A stretch of DNA of 64,000 nt from Photorhabdus asymbiotica (GTDB lineage: Bacteria; Pseudomonadota; Gammaproteobacteria; Enterobacterales; Enterobacteriaceae). Below are positions 9,050 through 17,670 of this stretch, piece after piece. Where the stretch lies: positions 1,444,664-1,508,663 of the forward strand of contig NZ_RBLJ01000001.1 in assembly GCF_003634575.1 (NCBI RefSeq), written 5' to 3'. A program made the position numbers and the translations under genes. The notes beneath the pieces were generated by a model. It was not told the origin of the DNA. It did no database searches and saw only the letters and a program-made list of their open reading frames with translations. The first letter of the stretch is position 1. The number at the start of each line of letters is the position of its first letter.

Positions 9050-9544
9050 ATGGTGACTTTCCATACCAACTTTGGCGATATTGTGATTAATACTTTCGCC
9101 GATAAAGCTCCTGTAACTGTCGAGAATTTCTTAAACTACTGCCGCAATAGCTTCTACGATAACACCATCTTCCACCGCGTTATTAACGGTTTCATGATCC
9201 AAGGTGGCGGATTTGAACCCGGAATGAAACAAAAACCGACTGATGCAGCCATCAAAAATGAAGCCAACAATGGCCTGAAAAACAATCGTGGTACCCTGGC
9301 TATGGCCCGTACCAACGATCCACACTCAGCAACTGCACAATTCTTCATTAATGTTGTTGATAATGATTTCTTGAACTTCCGCTCTGAACGCCCTGATGGT
9401 TGGGGTTACTGTGTGTTTGCCGAGGTTATCGAAGGTATGGACGTTGTTGATAAAATCAAAGGCGTTTCTACTGGCCGCAGCGGTATGCACCAAGACGTAC
9501 CACGCGAAGATGTTATCATTGAAAGAGTGACCGTCAGCGAGTAA
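9050..9544 (+). CDS. ppiB: Cytoplasmic peptidyl-prolyl cis-trans isomerase B (cyclophilin)
   Basis: The 164-residue single-domain cyclophilin has no signal peptide, which marks it as the cytoplasmic PpiB rather than periplasmic PpiA. Typical motifs are [18 protein letters not shown] (active-site Arg and Phe), [18 protein letters not shown], and [16 protein letters not shown]. It catalyses proline isomerisation during folding. lpxH follows after 10 bases, so the two are likely cotranscribed, as in E. coli. Confidence 0.97.
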   Translation: MVTFHTNFGDIVINTFADKAPVTVENFLNYCRNSFYDNTIFHRVINGFMIQGGGFEPGMKQKPTDAAIKNEANNGLKNNRGTLAMARTNDPHSATAQFFINVVDNDFLNFRSERPDGWGYCVFAEVIEGMDVVDKIKGVSTGRSGMHQDVPREDVIIERVTVSE

Positions 9545-9554
9545 CTTACTACGT

Positions 9555-10277
9555 ATGTACACACTTTTTATCGCGGATTTACATCTAAGCGAGCACGAAC
9601 CGGCAATCACTGCCGGTTTTCTGCGTTTTCTGCGTGAAGATGCTGTTCAAGCTGATAGCCTCTATATTCTCGGTGATCTGTTCGATTACTGGATTGGCGA
9701 TGATGATAACAACCCTCTCCACCGAGAAATCGCCTGTGCATTAAAAACACTGCATCAACAAGGTGTTGCCTGTTATTTTATTCATGGCAACCGCGATTTT
9801 CTAATCGGTTCCCGTTTTGCTGAGGAAAGCGGCATAATATTACTACCACAAGAAAAAGCCCTGGAACTGTATGGTAAGCGCGTGTTAATCCTGCACGGAG
9901 ATACCTTGTGCACTGATGACACAGGTTATCAACAATACCGTAAGCGGGTTCATACTCCGTGGATTCAGCGGCTGTTTTTACTATTACCACTGTCTATCCG
10001 CCAGAAAATTGCCGTAAAAATGCGCGCAAATAGTCAATCGGTCAACAGTCGGAAGTCGGAAACCATTATGGATGTCAATCAGCAAGCTGTTATTGATGCT
10101 TTTGAGCGGCATCAGGCTGACTGGATGATCCATGGACATACGCATCGCCCTGCGGTACACGAAGTTACTCTACATAACAAAATGTATCATCGCGGTGTGC
10201 TTGGTGCATGGCACTATCAAGGATCAATGTTCAAAATAACGGACAAATCAACCGATCTTATCTTTTTCCCATTCTGA
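9555..10277 (+). CDS. lpxH: UDP-2,3-diacylglucosamine pyrophosphatase (lipid A pathway)
   Basis: LpxH hydrolyses UDP-2,3-diacylglucosamine to lipid X and UMP at the inner face of the inner membrane. The 240-residue protein shows all metallophosphoesterase motifs in order: [43 protein letters not shown] and [11 protein letters not shown], which together bind two manganese ions. Length agrees with the E. coli enzyme. It sits 10 bases after ppiB. The tail of the gene and the next 130 bases contain the purE control region. Confidence 0.97.
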   Translation: MYTLFIADLHLSEHEPAITAGFLRFLREDAVQADSLYILGDLFDYWIGDDDNNPLHREIACALKTLHQQGVACYFIHGNRDFLIGSRFAEESGIILLPQEKALELYGKRVLILHGDTLCTDDTGYQQYRKRVHTPWIQRLFLLLPLSIRQKIAVKMRANSQSVNSRKSETIMDVNQQAVIDAFERHQADWMIHGHTHRPAVHEVTLHNKMYHRGVLGAWHYQGSMFKITDKSTDLIFFPF

Positions 10278-10312
10278 ATCACCTACCAGGTCACAATGTA
10301 AAGTATAAAGTA

Positions 10313-10328
10313 ACGCAATCGTTTTCCT
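10313..10328 (+). promoter_or_regulatory. PurR operator of purEK
   Basis: The 16 bases ACGCAATCGTTTTCCT match the PurR consensus ACGCAAACGTTTTCNT at all but one position. The site lies about 85 bases before the purE start, as in E. coli where PurR represses purEK when purine bases are abundant. Confidence 0.85.
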
Positions 10329-10411
10329 TAGCTTGTGAGCATGATATGATCCGCAGCCTTAAAGCGCTATATTCGTTCTGGTGGACGTTAAAATACAGGA
10401 GCATTTAACTT

Positions 10412-10942
10412 ATGACTGCCCGGCCTGATTCAACAGGAACAGCTCAATACAACGCCAAAATCGCTATCGTCATGGGTTCTAAAAGCGATTGGACAACCAT
10501 GCAGCACGCAGCTGATATTCTCACTTCTCTTGATGTCGCTTTCCATGTTGAAATTGTTTCTGCCCACCGCACACCAGATAAATTATTCAGTTTTGCCGAA
10601 CAAGCCGAACAAAAGGGCTTCGATGTCATTATTGCTGGAGCAGGCGGTGCCGCCCATCTACCCGGAATGCTGGCTGCTAAAACCCTGGTGCCTGTTCTGG
10701 GCGTCCCCGTACAAAGTGCCGCGCTTAATGGTGTAGACAGCCTCTACTCTATCGTACAAATGCCAAAAGGTATTCCTGTCGGCACACTTGCTATTGGAAA
10801 GGCAGGCGCAGCAAACGCAGCGCTGTTAGCTACACAGATGCTGGCTCGTCATGATAAAGATTTGCTGAAGCGCCTTACTCATTGGCGTGAAACACAAACT
10901 CAGGATGTACTCGATAATCCCGATCCACGGGAGGAAGTATGA
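10412..10942 (+). CDS. purE: N5-carboxyaminoimidazole ribonucleotide mutase
   Basis: PurE moves the carboxyl group of N5-CAIR to give CAIR in de novo purine synthesis. The 176-residue protein shows the class I PurE signatures: [32 protein letters not shown] (catalytic His), and [17 protein letters not shown]. It is slightly longer at the N-terminus than the E. coli enzyme. Its TGA overlaps the purK ATG (ATGA), so the product and its partner enzyme are translationally coupled. A PurR operator lies upstream. Confidence 0.97.
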   Translation: MTARPDSTGTAQYNAKIAIVMGSKSDWTTMQHAADILTSLDVAFHVEIVSAHRTPDKLFSFAEQAEQKGFDVIIAGAGGAAHLPGMLAAKTLVPVLGVPVQSAALNGVDSLYSIVQMPKGIPVGTLAIGKAGAANAALLATQMLARHDKDLLKRLTHWRETQTQDVLDNPDPREEV

Positions 10943-12006
10943 AACCAGTTTGTGTATTAGGTAATGGTCAGCTTGGGCGGATGCTACGTCAGGCCGGTGA
11001 GCCTTTAGGTATCTCGGTTTACCCTGTTGGTCTGGATGCAGAACCCGAAGCCGTTCCTTACCAGAATAGTGTGATTACCGCTGAAATTGAACGCTGGCCA
11101 GAAACAGCCCTTACCCGGGAACTTGCTCGCCATAAGGCTTTCACTAATCGGGATATTTTCCCTCGCCTGGCGGATCGTCTACCACAAAAGCAATTAATAG
11201 ATAGCTTGGGGCTTGCAACTGCCCCATGGCAATTACTGGCTGATACCAACCAATGGCCACAGCTGTTCACCGAACTTGGTAATTTCGTTATCGTTAAACG
11301 TCGCATTGGTGGTTATGACGGCCGCGGACAATGGCGCATTCACCCCGGGGATGAAACAGAGTTACCAGATGATATTTATGGTGAATGTATTGCTGAGCAA
11401 GCCATTCCTTTCTCTGGCGAAGTTTCTCTGGTGGGTGCCCGCAACGAAAGTGGCAATTGTGTGTTCTATCCATTGACTCACAATCTGCACCAAGATGGCA
11501 TTCTGCGTACCAGTATTGCCTTTCCTTCGGAAAATTGTCATCTACAGCAACAAGCTGAAAGCATGTTGTCAGCCATTATGCATGAGCTGAAATATGTCGG
11601 TGTGATGGCAATGGAATGTTTTATTGTCGGTGATAATTTACTGATTAATGAACTGGCGCCGCGGGTTCATAACAGTGGTCACTGGACTCAAAATGGCGCA
11701 TCTATCAGCCAGTTTGAATTACATCTCCGCGCTATTCTGGATTTACCCATGCCTCAACCAGAAGTTACAGCGCCATCAGTCATGGTTAATTTGATTGGTA
11801 CAGATGTCAATACACAATGGCTCAACTTACCATTGGTACATTTACATTGGTATGAGAAAGAAGTTCGCCCTGCACGTAAAGTTGGTCATCTTAATCTTTC
11901 TCACGCTAATAAAAACGAGTTAAAAAATACATTGCAGAAACTTATTCCAATGCTACCGCCTGAATATCAGAGTGGCCTTGAATGGGTGCAAGAAAAATTA
12001 ACTTAG
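10939..12006 (+). CDS. purK: N5-carboxyaminoimidazole ribonucleotide synthase
   Basis: PurK uses ATP and bicarbonate to carboxylate AIR, supplying the substrate of PurE. The 355-residue ATP-grasp protein begins with the nucleotide-fold motif [19 protein letters not shown] and contains the ATP-grasp features [31 protein letters not shown], and [17 protein letters not shown] with substrate-binding residues. It is full length. The start overlaps purE by four bases. After it, core synteny stops and an accessory segment begins. Confidence 0.97.
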   Translation: MKPVCVLGNGQLGRMLRQAGEPLGISVYPVGLDAEPEAVPYQNSVITAEIERWPETALTRELARHKAFTNRDIFPRLADRLPQKQLIDSLGLATAPWQLLADTNQWPQLFTELGNFVIVKRRIGGYDGRGQWRIHPGDETELPDDIYGECIAEQAIPFSGEVSLVGARNESGNCVFYPLTHNLHQDGILRTSIAFPSENCHLQQQAESMLSAIMHELKYVGVMAMECFIVGDNLLINELAPRVHNSGHWTQNGASISQFELHLRAILDLPMPQPEVTAPSVMVNLIGTDVNTQWLNLPLVHLHWYEKEVRPARKVGHLNLSHANKNELKNTLQKLIPMLPPEYQSGLEWVQEKLT

Positions 12007-12198
12007 TTAACAGCTTCGTATATGGTCTTCCCCTGTATTGTTTAAGAACTATCAATTCAGAAGTACACGGATTCAAGCAAGCGCAGCTGAAGTCAAGTCT
12101 GATACTGACGTTGTTTATTTATTGATCTGATTATCTTGATTTGTATCCACAATAGTCCCACAGTAAGGACACAAATAGTAGGAAACAAAGAGGCACAT
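12007..12198. other. purK downstream spacer without a gene
   Basis: No ORF or clear terminator is seen. A GAGG ribosome-binding sequence at its end serves the broken antitoxin that follows. Confidence 0.4.
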
Positions 12199-12436
12199 AT
12201 GAATACAGCCACGTTAAAAGTTCGTCTTTCTGAAGAGCTAAAAAATGCGGTAGCACAAGCCGCCCGGGATAATAAGTTTGGACATGTCTAGTTTTATTCG
12301 CTTGGTACTAACTAGAACTACAAAAGAGTACCATGTTCCTAATGCTACAACGCAGACAGCTATCCATGAATTGGAAAGTGGTGGCGGTACAAATGCAGAT
12401 ACCATAGATGAATTTTGGGACAAAATTTTCCAATAA
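12199..12436 (+). pseudogene. Frameshifted RelB/DinJ-family antitoxin
   Basis: The first frame reads MNTATLKVRLSEELKNAVAQAARDN and stops at TAG near 12291. One base off, the text continues as MSSFIRLVLTRTTKEYHVPNATT, then AIHELESGG, ending TAA at 12436. Together they give the ribbon-helix-helix start and the GMSxxxxIRL motif typical of DinJ/RelB antitoxins, so a single indel has split the gene. The downstream toxin frame is also cut short, so the whole toxin-antitoxin pair is dead. Confidence 0.7.
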
Positions 12437-12439
12437 AAT

Positions 12440-12541
12440 ATGCTAAAAATTCGCTATTCATCCGCTTTTAAAAAGGATTTAAAACCCTATCAACACGATA
12501 GATCAGTTATCGTCATTGTTTCACCCCGGTCACATAGTTAG
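12440..12541 (+). pseudogene. Truncated YafQ/RelE-like toxin, cut by an ERIC repeat
   Basis: Four bases after the antitoxin stop, a frame begins MLKIRYSSAFKKDLKPYQ, the normal start of YafQ-type mRNA interferases. After 27 residues the text runs into an ERIC element and stops at 12541. All catalytic residues would have been downstream, so the product cannot be active. Confidence 0.65.
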
Positions 12542-12604
12542 CTATGCTCCCGGGGATTCGCTCCCTTGCCGTCGCGATGCATCTTGAAATCTATTGGGTA
12601 TATA
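12521..12604 (-). repeat. Partial ERIC repeat (about 84 of 127 bp)
   Basis: It matches the full copy at 18880-19006 from the TCACCCCGGTCACATAG motif to the TATTGGGTATA end and lacks the other 43 bp. Its missing end abuts the truncated toxin gene. Confidence 0.85.
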
Positions 12605-12660
12605 TCGGATCGGAAGCCATGCAAAGTTATTCAAGATATGAGACTTATAATAGCCCAATA

Positions 12661-12690
12661 ATAGCCCAACCCCTTGGGCTATTTTTTATT
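12661..12690 (+). terminator. Rho-independent terminator
   Basis: Stem ATAGCCCAA / TTGGGCTAT around CCCC, followed by TTTTTATT. It is probably the original terminator of the toxin-antitoxin operon, now separated from it by the ERIC. Confidence 0.75.
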
Positions 12691-12767
12691 AAATTAGCTG
12701 AAAAAATTCCTCATGAATAGAATAAGAAGATGTAAGGCTTATCGCTCTGCATTCCAACCTATTTAAA

Positions 12768-12876
12768 CGCTGCTTTGTTGGCTGCTTTCACTTACCCCAA
12801 TCACATCATTATCTATGCTCCTGAGGATGCGTTCACTTGCCGCCGCACTGCAACTTAAAATCTATTGGATATATTC
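12768..12876 (-). repeat. Degenerate ERIC-like repeat
   Basis: It follows the ERIC pattern (GCTGCTTTGTTGGCTGC, then TCACTTACCCCAATCACAT, TTCACTTGCCGCCGC, and ATCTATTGGATATA) with several mismatches. It lies just downstream of the riboflavin-synthase-like gene. Confidence 0.7.
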
Positions 12877-12885
12877 TTTCAATTA

Positions 12886-13506
12886 TCATATTGATCTATT
12901 AACATTAATCGATCTAGATATAGTATCTACAATCGTTCTCGTTGTTTGATCTATTTCATAGTTAAGTAAATCACCAATTTTAATATTACCAAGATTAGTA
13001 GCTCTTAACGTTTCTGGAATTAAATTCAATTCAATGGTTTTATTTTCTTCATTTATACCATTGATTGTTAAGCTACAACCATGTAGCCCAATAAAACCTT
13101 TATGAAAAAAGTATTTTATATTATCTCCAGGAATATTAATCACTAATCGATACGTTTCTCCCGTTTTAATAAAATCAACGACTTTTGCAACACCTTCAAT
13201 ATGTCCATATAAACTATGACCACCATTTTCCTTATTCATTTGATGTGATCTTTCAATATTAACTTCATCCCCCACATTCAAAAACTTTAATGTGGTCACA
13301 TCAGCCGTAAAATCTGATATATCAAAAGAGACTATATCGTCTTTAAATTGTGTGACAGTCAGGCATGTACCATTAATCGCAACACTAGCTCCCACAGAAA
13401 CATCATCAAAGAAATGGTTATTATTACTGACGGTTAACGTACTAAATCCATCTCTTTTATCAAGAGATAAAACGCTTTCTTTTCCTTGCACAATTCCAGT
13501 ATACAT
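12886..13506 (-). CDS. Riboflavin synthase alpha/lumazine-protein-like paralogue
   Basis: The 206-residue protein is built of two lumazine-binding barrels: MYTGIVQG, GASVAINGTCLTVTQF and GGHSLYGHIEGVAKV, then KGFIGLHGCSLTING and IPETLRATNLG. In normal RibE both barrels carry an ETLR-TNLG-like stretch. Here the N-terminal barrel instead reads DISDFTADVTTLKFLNVGD, a loss also seen in the light-emission antenna lumazine protein. It may bind a flavin or lumazine rather than make riboflavin; a normal ribE is expected elsewhere but is not in the window. Start at 13506 (ATG, with GAGGG upstream) is preferred to the GTG at 13512. It is divergent from a transport and flavin monooxygenase set. Family is firm, activity uncertain. 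Confidence 0.8.
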   Translation of the reverse strand: MYTGIVQGKESVLSLDKRDGFSTLTVSNNNHFFDDVSVGASVAINGTCLTVTQFKDDIVSFDISDFTADVTTLKFLNVGDEVNIERSHQMNKENGGHSLYGHIEGVAKVVDFIKTGETYRLVINIPGDNIKYFFHKGFIGLHGCSLTINGINEENKTIELNLIPETLRATNLGNIKIGDLLNYEIDQTTRTIVDTISRSINVNRSI

Positions 13507-13980
13507 AATCACCCTCTTTTATTAAGTAGAAATGTCATTGTCACACTGAGATAATGTATTCTTTTCATGAACATATGTCTAATAAAAGTTTATTAAAGCT
13601 ATTAACCACACTTTTCTAATCTATATTCAAAAAATGCCTTATATCCAATTGACTTAAATCAAAGTTTAAATCAAACATTAAAAAATCAATAAACTACTTT
13701 ATCCTATGGTTTTTAATTATATTAAAGTAAATCTTCATTTATTATTTCCCATAATAAACTTGAATTAATTAACAATGCTATTTCAAATTCACAACACAAA
13801 ATTAAACAAAAAGTCCCATTGCTAATTAAATAATCAATATATTACTGATACTAAAAAATCACTAAGGTTAAAATAATCTTATTTTTTTACTCACCTCACC
13901 TTTACATCAATAAAATCAAATATCCCTTTGACAAAACCACCCTGTTAGATCAATGTTAACTCCCATCATCCCAATACCAC
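13507..13980. promoter_or_regulatory. AT-rich divergent control region with an FNR-like palindrome
   Basis: No ORF is seen in these 474 bases. TTGACTTAAATCAA at 13649-13662 differs from the FNR consensus TTGAT-N4-ATCAA at one base. I see no FMN riboswitch fold before either gene. The region must contain the promoters for the riboflavin-synthase-like gene and the Tsx-like gene. Confidence 0.4.
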
Positions 13981-14886
13981 ATGAGAAGGGGAACCTTCGT
14001 GTTATTTGCCCCAAAAACCCACGATACGAAAAACTGCCTAGCGCTTTTTTTCTCTTCAGGGATCTCTTTTCCATTTCCTTGTACCTCTTATTTAACAATT
14101 GCCTGGCACTGGATCGACGCCAGATTAAAGAAGAGTGGATTACTTTCAATCCTATTATTGTTGCCAGTAATCCATCAAGCTCGGGCCAACAATTTTGTTA
14201 ATTTTCAATCTATTGATACCAGCCTTTATATGCAATTTGAAAATCGGGTCGATCCCAGAAAAACCATTTCACCGATTTTAGAGGCTTTCGGTGACTATAG
14301 CGTCGGAGATATGTACGTCTATAGTATTTGGCAAAACTCGCTGCAAAGTGATTATAAAGGCGATAAAAGCACCTACTATTATAAATTTGTGCCAAGAATG
14401 AGCTTTAGTAAAATCACGGGTAATGACCTCTCTTTTGGTCCGTTCAAAGATATTCTGTTCGCTCAATGGGTTGCTAAAACTAAAGATATAGATTACGACT
14501 ATTTCCCTGGTATCAGTATTGATTGGCAGACAAATTGGATTAGTTGGTTACGTACAACTTTTTATTTTGAGAATAACGACAAAGGGAGCTGGAACGATCA
14601 GCGAATCCATATCGATTACGGAATTCCCTTCAATAATCGTTTAGGTGATTTCCGTGTTGTCGGTACTTTTGATTATACTTTGGGTTTACATGGACAACCT
14701 GAGACTATCGATTTCAAACCCGAGTTACATTACGATTTAGGAAAACGCCTTGGTAACCAACCCAGCCATTTATGGATAGGCATTGTCCTGAATCCAATAA
14801 AAAATAAATATAAAATAAGAGATACGTCTTATTATCGAACGGATCAATTTAGCTATGGGATCTTTCTTCGATATAGTTTTTTCTGA
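13981..14886 (+). CDS. Tsx/OmpK-like outer-membrane nucleoside channel
   Basis: After a cleavable-looking signal (KKSGLLSILLLLPVIHQARA, cut before NNFVNF) the protein shows the Tsx pattern: an aromatic-rich beta barrel with GDMYVYSIWQN, FKDILFAQWV, FYFENNDKGSWNDQRI, PETIDFKPELHYD, and a C-terminal YGIFLRYSFF ending in Phe, as outer-membrane barrels do. Tsx passes nucleosides and deoxynucleosides. The N-terminus is odd: no ATG, GTG or TTG lies near the signal peptide, so the only clear start adds about 50 residues. An ATT start around 14095 or an error upstream is possible. An MFS transporter and a flavin monooxygenase follow on the same strand, which suggests uptake of their substrate. Confidence 0.75.
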   Translation: MRRGTFVLFAPKTHDTKNCLALFFSSGISFPFPCTSYLTIAWHWIDARLKKSGLLSILLLLPVIHQARANNFVNFQSIDTSLYMQFENRVDPRKTISPILEAFGDYSVGDMYVYSIWQNSLQSDYKGDKSTYYYKFVPRMSFSKITGNDLSFGPFKDILFAQWVAKTKDIDYDYFPGISIDWQTNWISWLRTTFYFENNDKGSWNDQRIHIDYGIPFNNRLGDFRVVGTFDYTLGLHGQPETIDFKPELHYDLGKRLGNQPSHLWIGIVLNPIKNKYKIRDTSYYRTDQFSYGIFLRYSFF

Positions 14887-14942
14887 TACCGCAATAAAAT
14901 ATCAGAAATTTTCTGATTACCTTTATCCATTATGGAGTCAAG

Positions 14943-16217
14943 ATGCCCATTCAACATGACAGGTTCGGACGTACTTATCAGTGGCTCCTGCTGATACTTT
15001 TAGGTCTGGTTTACTTTCTGGTCACCGCAACCACATTTACCTCACTGGGTGTTGTATTACCCAGTATGATCAAGGAATTAAACTGGAGTTGGACTGATGC
15101 AGGTCTGGGGTTCACTTTACTTGGCCTGTCATGTGGACTATCCAGTTATCTTCCAGCAATGTTTATCCGCCGGACAGGTGTTCGTGCCACCTTACTGATC
15201 GGTACACTTACTTTTATCACCGGCTTTTACATCCTCTACAACACTCACAGTATCACCGCTTATTTCACCGGTACAACACTATTAGGCATTGGCTTTAGTC
15301 TTATGGCTACTGTTCCCGGAACTTATGTCATTAGCCGGCTCTTTGAAAAACAGTCATTAGCTTTCGGTATCTATTTCACCATCGGAGGATTAGGCGGCGT
15401 GGTCGGTCCGTGGATCTATTTCCTGGCAACGGTGTTTTGGGGAAACTGGCGTATGCATTGGGCAATTTCCGGGGTATTACTTACGTTGATCAGTATATTG
15501 ACCATTTTGATTATGCGAGAAGGCAAAAAGGAAAATGCCCATGCTGAAAGAGTCAGCAAAAATCAACAAGACCATGTCCCTTCCAGTATCTATCGCACGA
15601 GGGAAATATGGAATGTCCGGCAAGCATTGCATACTTGGCAATTTTATGTCATTGCAGCCGCTTATACCTCTTTTTTACTGTGTGGGATAACCGTTAACAG
15701 CTTTGCTGTCGCCCATATTACTGAAAATGGATTCAGCGAATCTGTTGCTGCTTCCTCGCTCAGCATTTTGGCTTTTATCAACGCATTCTCCAGATTTGCG
15801 GGAGGCGCGGTTGGTGAATGGCTTGATCCCAAGAAACTGCTTATCGGCAGTCTGTCGATAATTATCTGTGGTCTTATCGCACTCAGCGTCGCCACATCAT
15901 GGACATTTTTAATCCTATTCACTTTGTGTATTGGCATCGGCTATGGCATGACCTTTCTGGCATCCAGCATATTACTGTTCAATTATTTTGGTCGCGCACC
16001 CTATCTGGAATTATTCTCAGTGGTGAACTTAATCTCCACTATCGCATGTTTCGCCCCTTTTCTGGTGGGAGTAATTAAGGATTATTCAGGTAGTTTTACC
16101 CCCGCATTTCTCATTATTGCTATACCGGTGCTTACCATTCTGATTATCACTTTTAGGATGCAACCGCCTTTACAAATAGTCAGGAAACATTCTGACAACA
16201 GTTCCTTACTTAATTGA
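14943..16217 (+). CDS. Major facilitator superfamily transporter
   Basis: The 424-residue protein has about 12 hydrophobic segments, starting WLLLILLGLVYFLVTATTF, with a cytoplasmic loop near residues 190-225 rich in charge (MREGKKENAHAERVSKNQQD). The pattern fits the 12-helix MFS family, of the oxalate/formate or monocarboxylate-like type with a split at the middle. No substrate can be read from sequence. Position between the Tsx-like outer-membrane channel and a RutA-like monooxygenase suggests that it moves the same small compound, perhaps a nucleobase or nucleoside, across the inner membrane. The spacing from the upstream gene is 56 bases. Confidence 0.85.
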   Translation: MPIQHDRFGRTYQWLLLILLGLVYFLVTATTFTSLGVVLPSMIKELNWSWTDAGLGFTLLGLSCGLSSYLPAMFIRRTGVRATLLIGTLTFITGFYILYNTHSITAYFTGTTLLGIGFSLMATVPGTYVISRLFEKQSLAFGIYFTIGGLGGVVGPWIYFLATVFWGNWRMHWAISGVLLTLISILTILIMREGKKENAHAERVSKNQQDHVPSSIYRTREIWNVRQALHTWQFYVIAAAYTSFLLCGITVNSFAVAHITENGFSESVAASSLSILAFINAFSRFAGGAVGEWLDPKKLLIGSLSIIICGLIALSVATSWTFLILFTLCIGIGYGMTFLASSILLFNYFGRAPYLELFSVVNLISTIACFAPFLVGVIKDYSGSFTPAFLIIAIPVLTILIITFRMQPPLQIVRKHSDNSSLLN

Positions 16218-16230
16218 ATTTAAAAATAAG

Positions 16231-16260
16231 AAAGCAGCAACTTGAAAGATGAAGGGTATA
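16231..16260 (+). repeat. Terminal fragment of an ERIC repeat
   Basis: AAAGCAGCAACTTGAAAGAT followed by GAAGGGTATA equals the last 30 bases of the ERIC copies at 37409 and 43647. Only this end is present, between the MFS and monooxygenase genes. Confidence 0.75.
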
Positions 16261-16296
16261 AAAAGGTATTCCTTATAACACACAAACAAGGAATTA

Positions 16297-17355
16297 ATGA
16301 TGGCAAACAAAGAATTCGGAGTTTTTCTACCTATAGCGAAAGGTGGATGGATTATTTCTAAAAATACACCACCGCTGGATGGCTCTTATCAGCAAAACCG
16401 TGAAGCCGCTATTTTGGCTGATCAAATTGGTCTGGATTTTATTATGTCCATGAGTAAATGGCGTGGTTTTGGCGGCGAAACAGAGCATTGGGGCTGTTCG
16501 TTGGAATCTGTCACGATGATGGCGGGCATTGCCGAAGTCACTCATCATGCCCGACTTATCGCAACCATGCATGCCGGGCTGCATAACCCTGCCGTGACAG
16601 CCAAAATGATCGCGACATTAGATCAAATTAGTCATGGACGTGCCGGGCTAAATATTGTCTCCGGCTCATTTAAAGACGAATTCGAGCAAATGGGGGAATG
16701 GGATAGCAATTTAGATCACGATCAACGTTACACCATGACCGAAGAATGGACTCAATTGATTAAACGGCTTTGGTGCGAAAAACAGGTTAATCACCAAGGA
16801 GATTATTTTAATTTAAAGCATTGCGTTTCCGAACCCAAACCAGTTTCTGTTCCACGTCCTTATTTGGTCTGCGCCGGCCAGTCAGAACGCGGATTACATT
16901 TTAGTGTACGCCATACTGATGTGTGTTTCATTGGTGGTAAAGATGAAGAAGAAACACGACAAATCAGTCTGATGGCTAAACGTATTGCAGCAGAATACGG
17001 TACCACCACCAAAACCTTTTGTATGAATACCATTATCTGCGCTGAAACAGATGAAGAAGCTGAAACGCTGGCTCAGTTCTATCGTGATGGTTTAGATACA
17101 GAAGCAGTTAAGAACATGATGCACAGTTTTGGTGTCGATGTTGGCGAAAAAAGCAATGCTATGGTTGAAAGATCCCAAAATGCTTTCATGACCCACACCG
17201 CTATTGGTAACCCGGAAACCTGTCGCAAACAATTATCAGATTTACTACGTGAATGCGAACTGGATGGAGTTATGTTGATCTTCCCTGATTATATTAAGGG
17301 CTTAACCACTTTCGGCGAAAAAATCTTGCCACAACTCAGAGCAGAATTTGCCTAA
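16297..17355 (+). CDS. RutA-like FMN-dependent (luciferase-like) monooxygenase
   Basis: This 352-residue protein has the bacterial-luciferase-like TIM-barrel fold. It resembles RutA, the pyrimidine ring-opening oxygenase, along its length: FGVFLPIAKGGWIISKN, FDFIMSMSKWRGFGG-like text, LNIVSGSFKDEFEQMG, GDYFNLKHC, CAGQSERGLHFSVRH, and a C-terminal GVMLIFPDYIKGL. RutA uses FMNH2 made by a separate reductase. The other rut genes are absent here, so I do not name it rutA; it may act on a related heterocycle. Two adjacent ATG codons (16297, 16300) share the AAGGA site. It ends a possible three-gene operon with the Tsx-like channel and the MFS transporter. Confidence 0.85.
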   Translation: MMANKEFGVFLPIAKGGWIISKNTPPLDGSYQQNREAAILADQIGLDFIMSMSKWRGFGGETEHWGCSLESVTMMAGIAEVTHHARLIATMHAGLHNPAVTAKMIATLDQISHGRAGLNIVSGSFKDEFEQMGEWDSNLDHDQRYTMTEEWTQLIKRLWCEKQVNHQGDYFNLKHCVSEPKPVSVPRPYLVCAGQSERGLHFSVRHTDVCFIGGKDEEETRQISLMAKRIAAEYGTTTKTFCMNTIICAETDEEAETLAQFYRDGLDTEAVKNMMHSFGVDVGEKSNAMVERSQNAFMTHTAIGNPETCRKQLSDLLRECELDGVMLIFPDYIKGLTTFGEKILPQLRAEFA

Positions 17356-17386
17356 AATTAATATCTTTACTCATTACTGGCTTAAA

Positions 17387-17423
17387 AATCGGGACAACTC
17401 AAGGTCAAAAGGTTGTCCTGATT
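17387..17423 (+). terminator. Hairpin downstream of the monooxygenase gene
   Basis: Interrupted stem AATC-GGACAAC / GTTGTCC-GATT with a 13-base loop. There is no clear T-run after it, so it may act as a weak terminator or an mRNA 3' stabiliser. Confidence 0.45.
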
Positions 17424-17589
17424 GCAAAACGTCATAAATAACATAAACAGTAAAGTTAACGTTCTGTTTTTTCGGTAAAATGATCACTAGTGTCACAATT
17501 TCATTACATAGAATAATTTTATAATTAAGGGCAATGGATGAAATGGCATCTTGAAATTGGTACTCTGACTGTGGCTCTGTTGCCTATAG

Positions 17590-17670
17590 GTAATACTCCG
17601 AACAATAAGAATAACGAAAATAACAGGTTATTCCTCTTTGACTGGCCAATAGCAATATTGGCCTTTTTTT
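17590..17670 (+). ncRNA. chiX: ChiX (SroB/MicM) small RNA
   Basis: The 3' half reads TTCCTCTTTGACTGGCC, AATAGCAATATT, GGCC and seven T residues. From memory this is almost the same as E. coli ChiX: the CUCUUUGAC target-binding segment followed by the GGCCAAUA/UAUUGGCC terminator stem. The place is also right: plus strand, just past the 3' end of convergent ybaP, as in E. coli. ChiX is an Hfq-dependent RNA that silences chitoporin and chitobiose genes until chitin sugars appear. The 5' end is set only approximately; the 5' half differs from E. coli. A TAATAC at 17591 could be a -10 box, which would shorten the RNA to about 70 nt. Confidence 0.88.
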
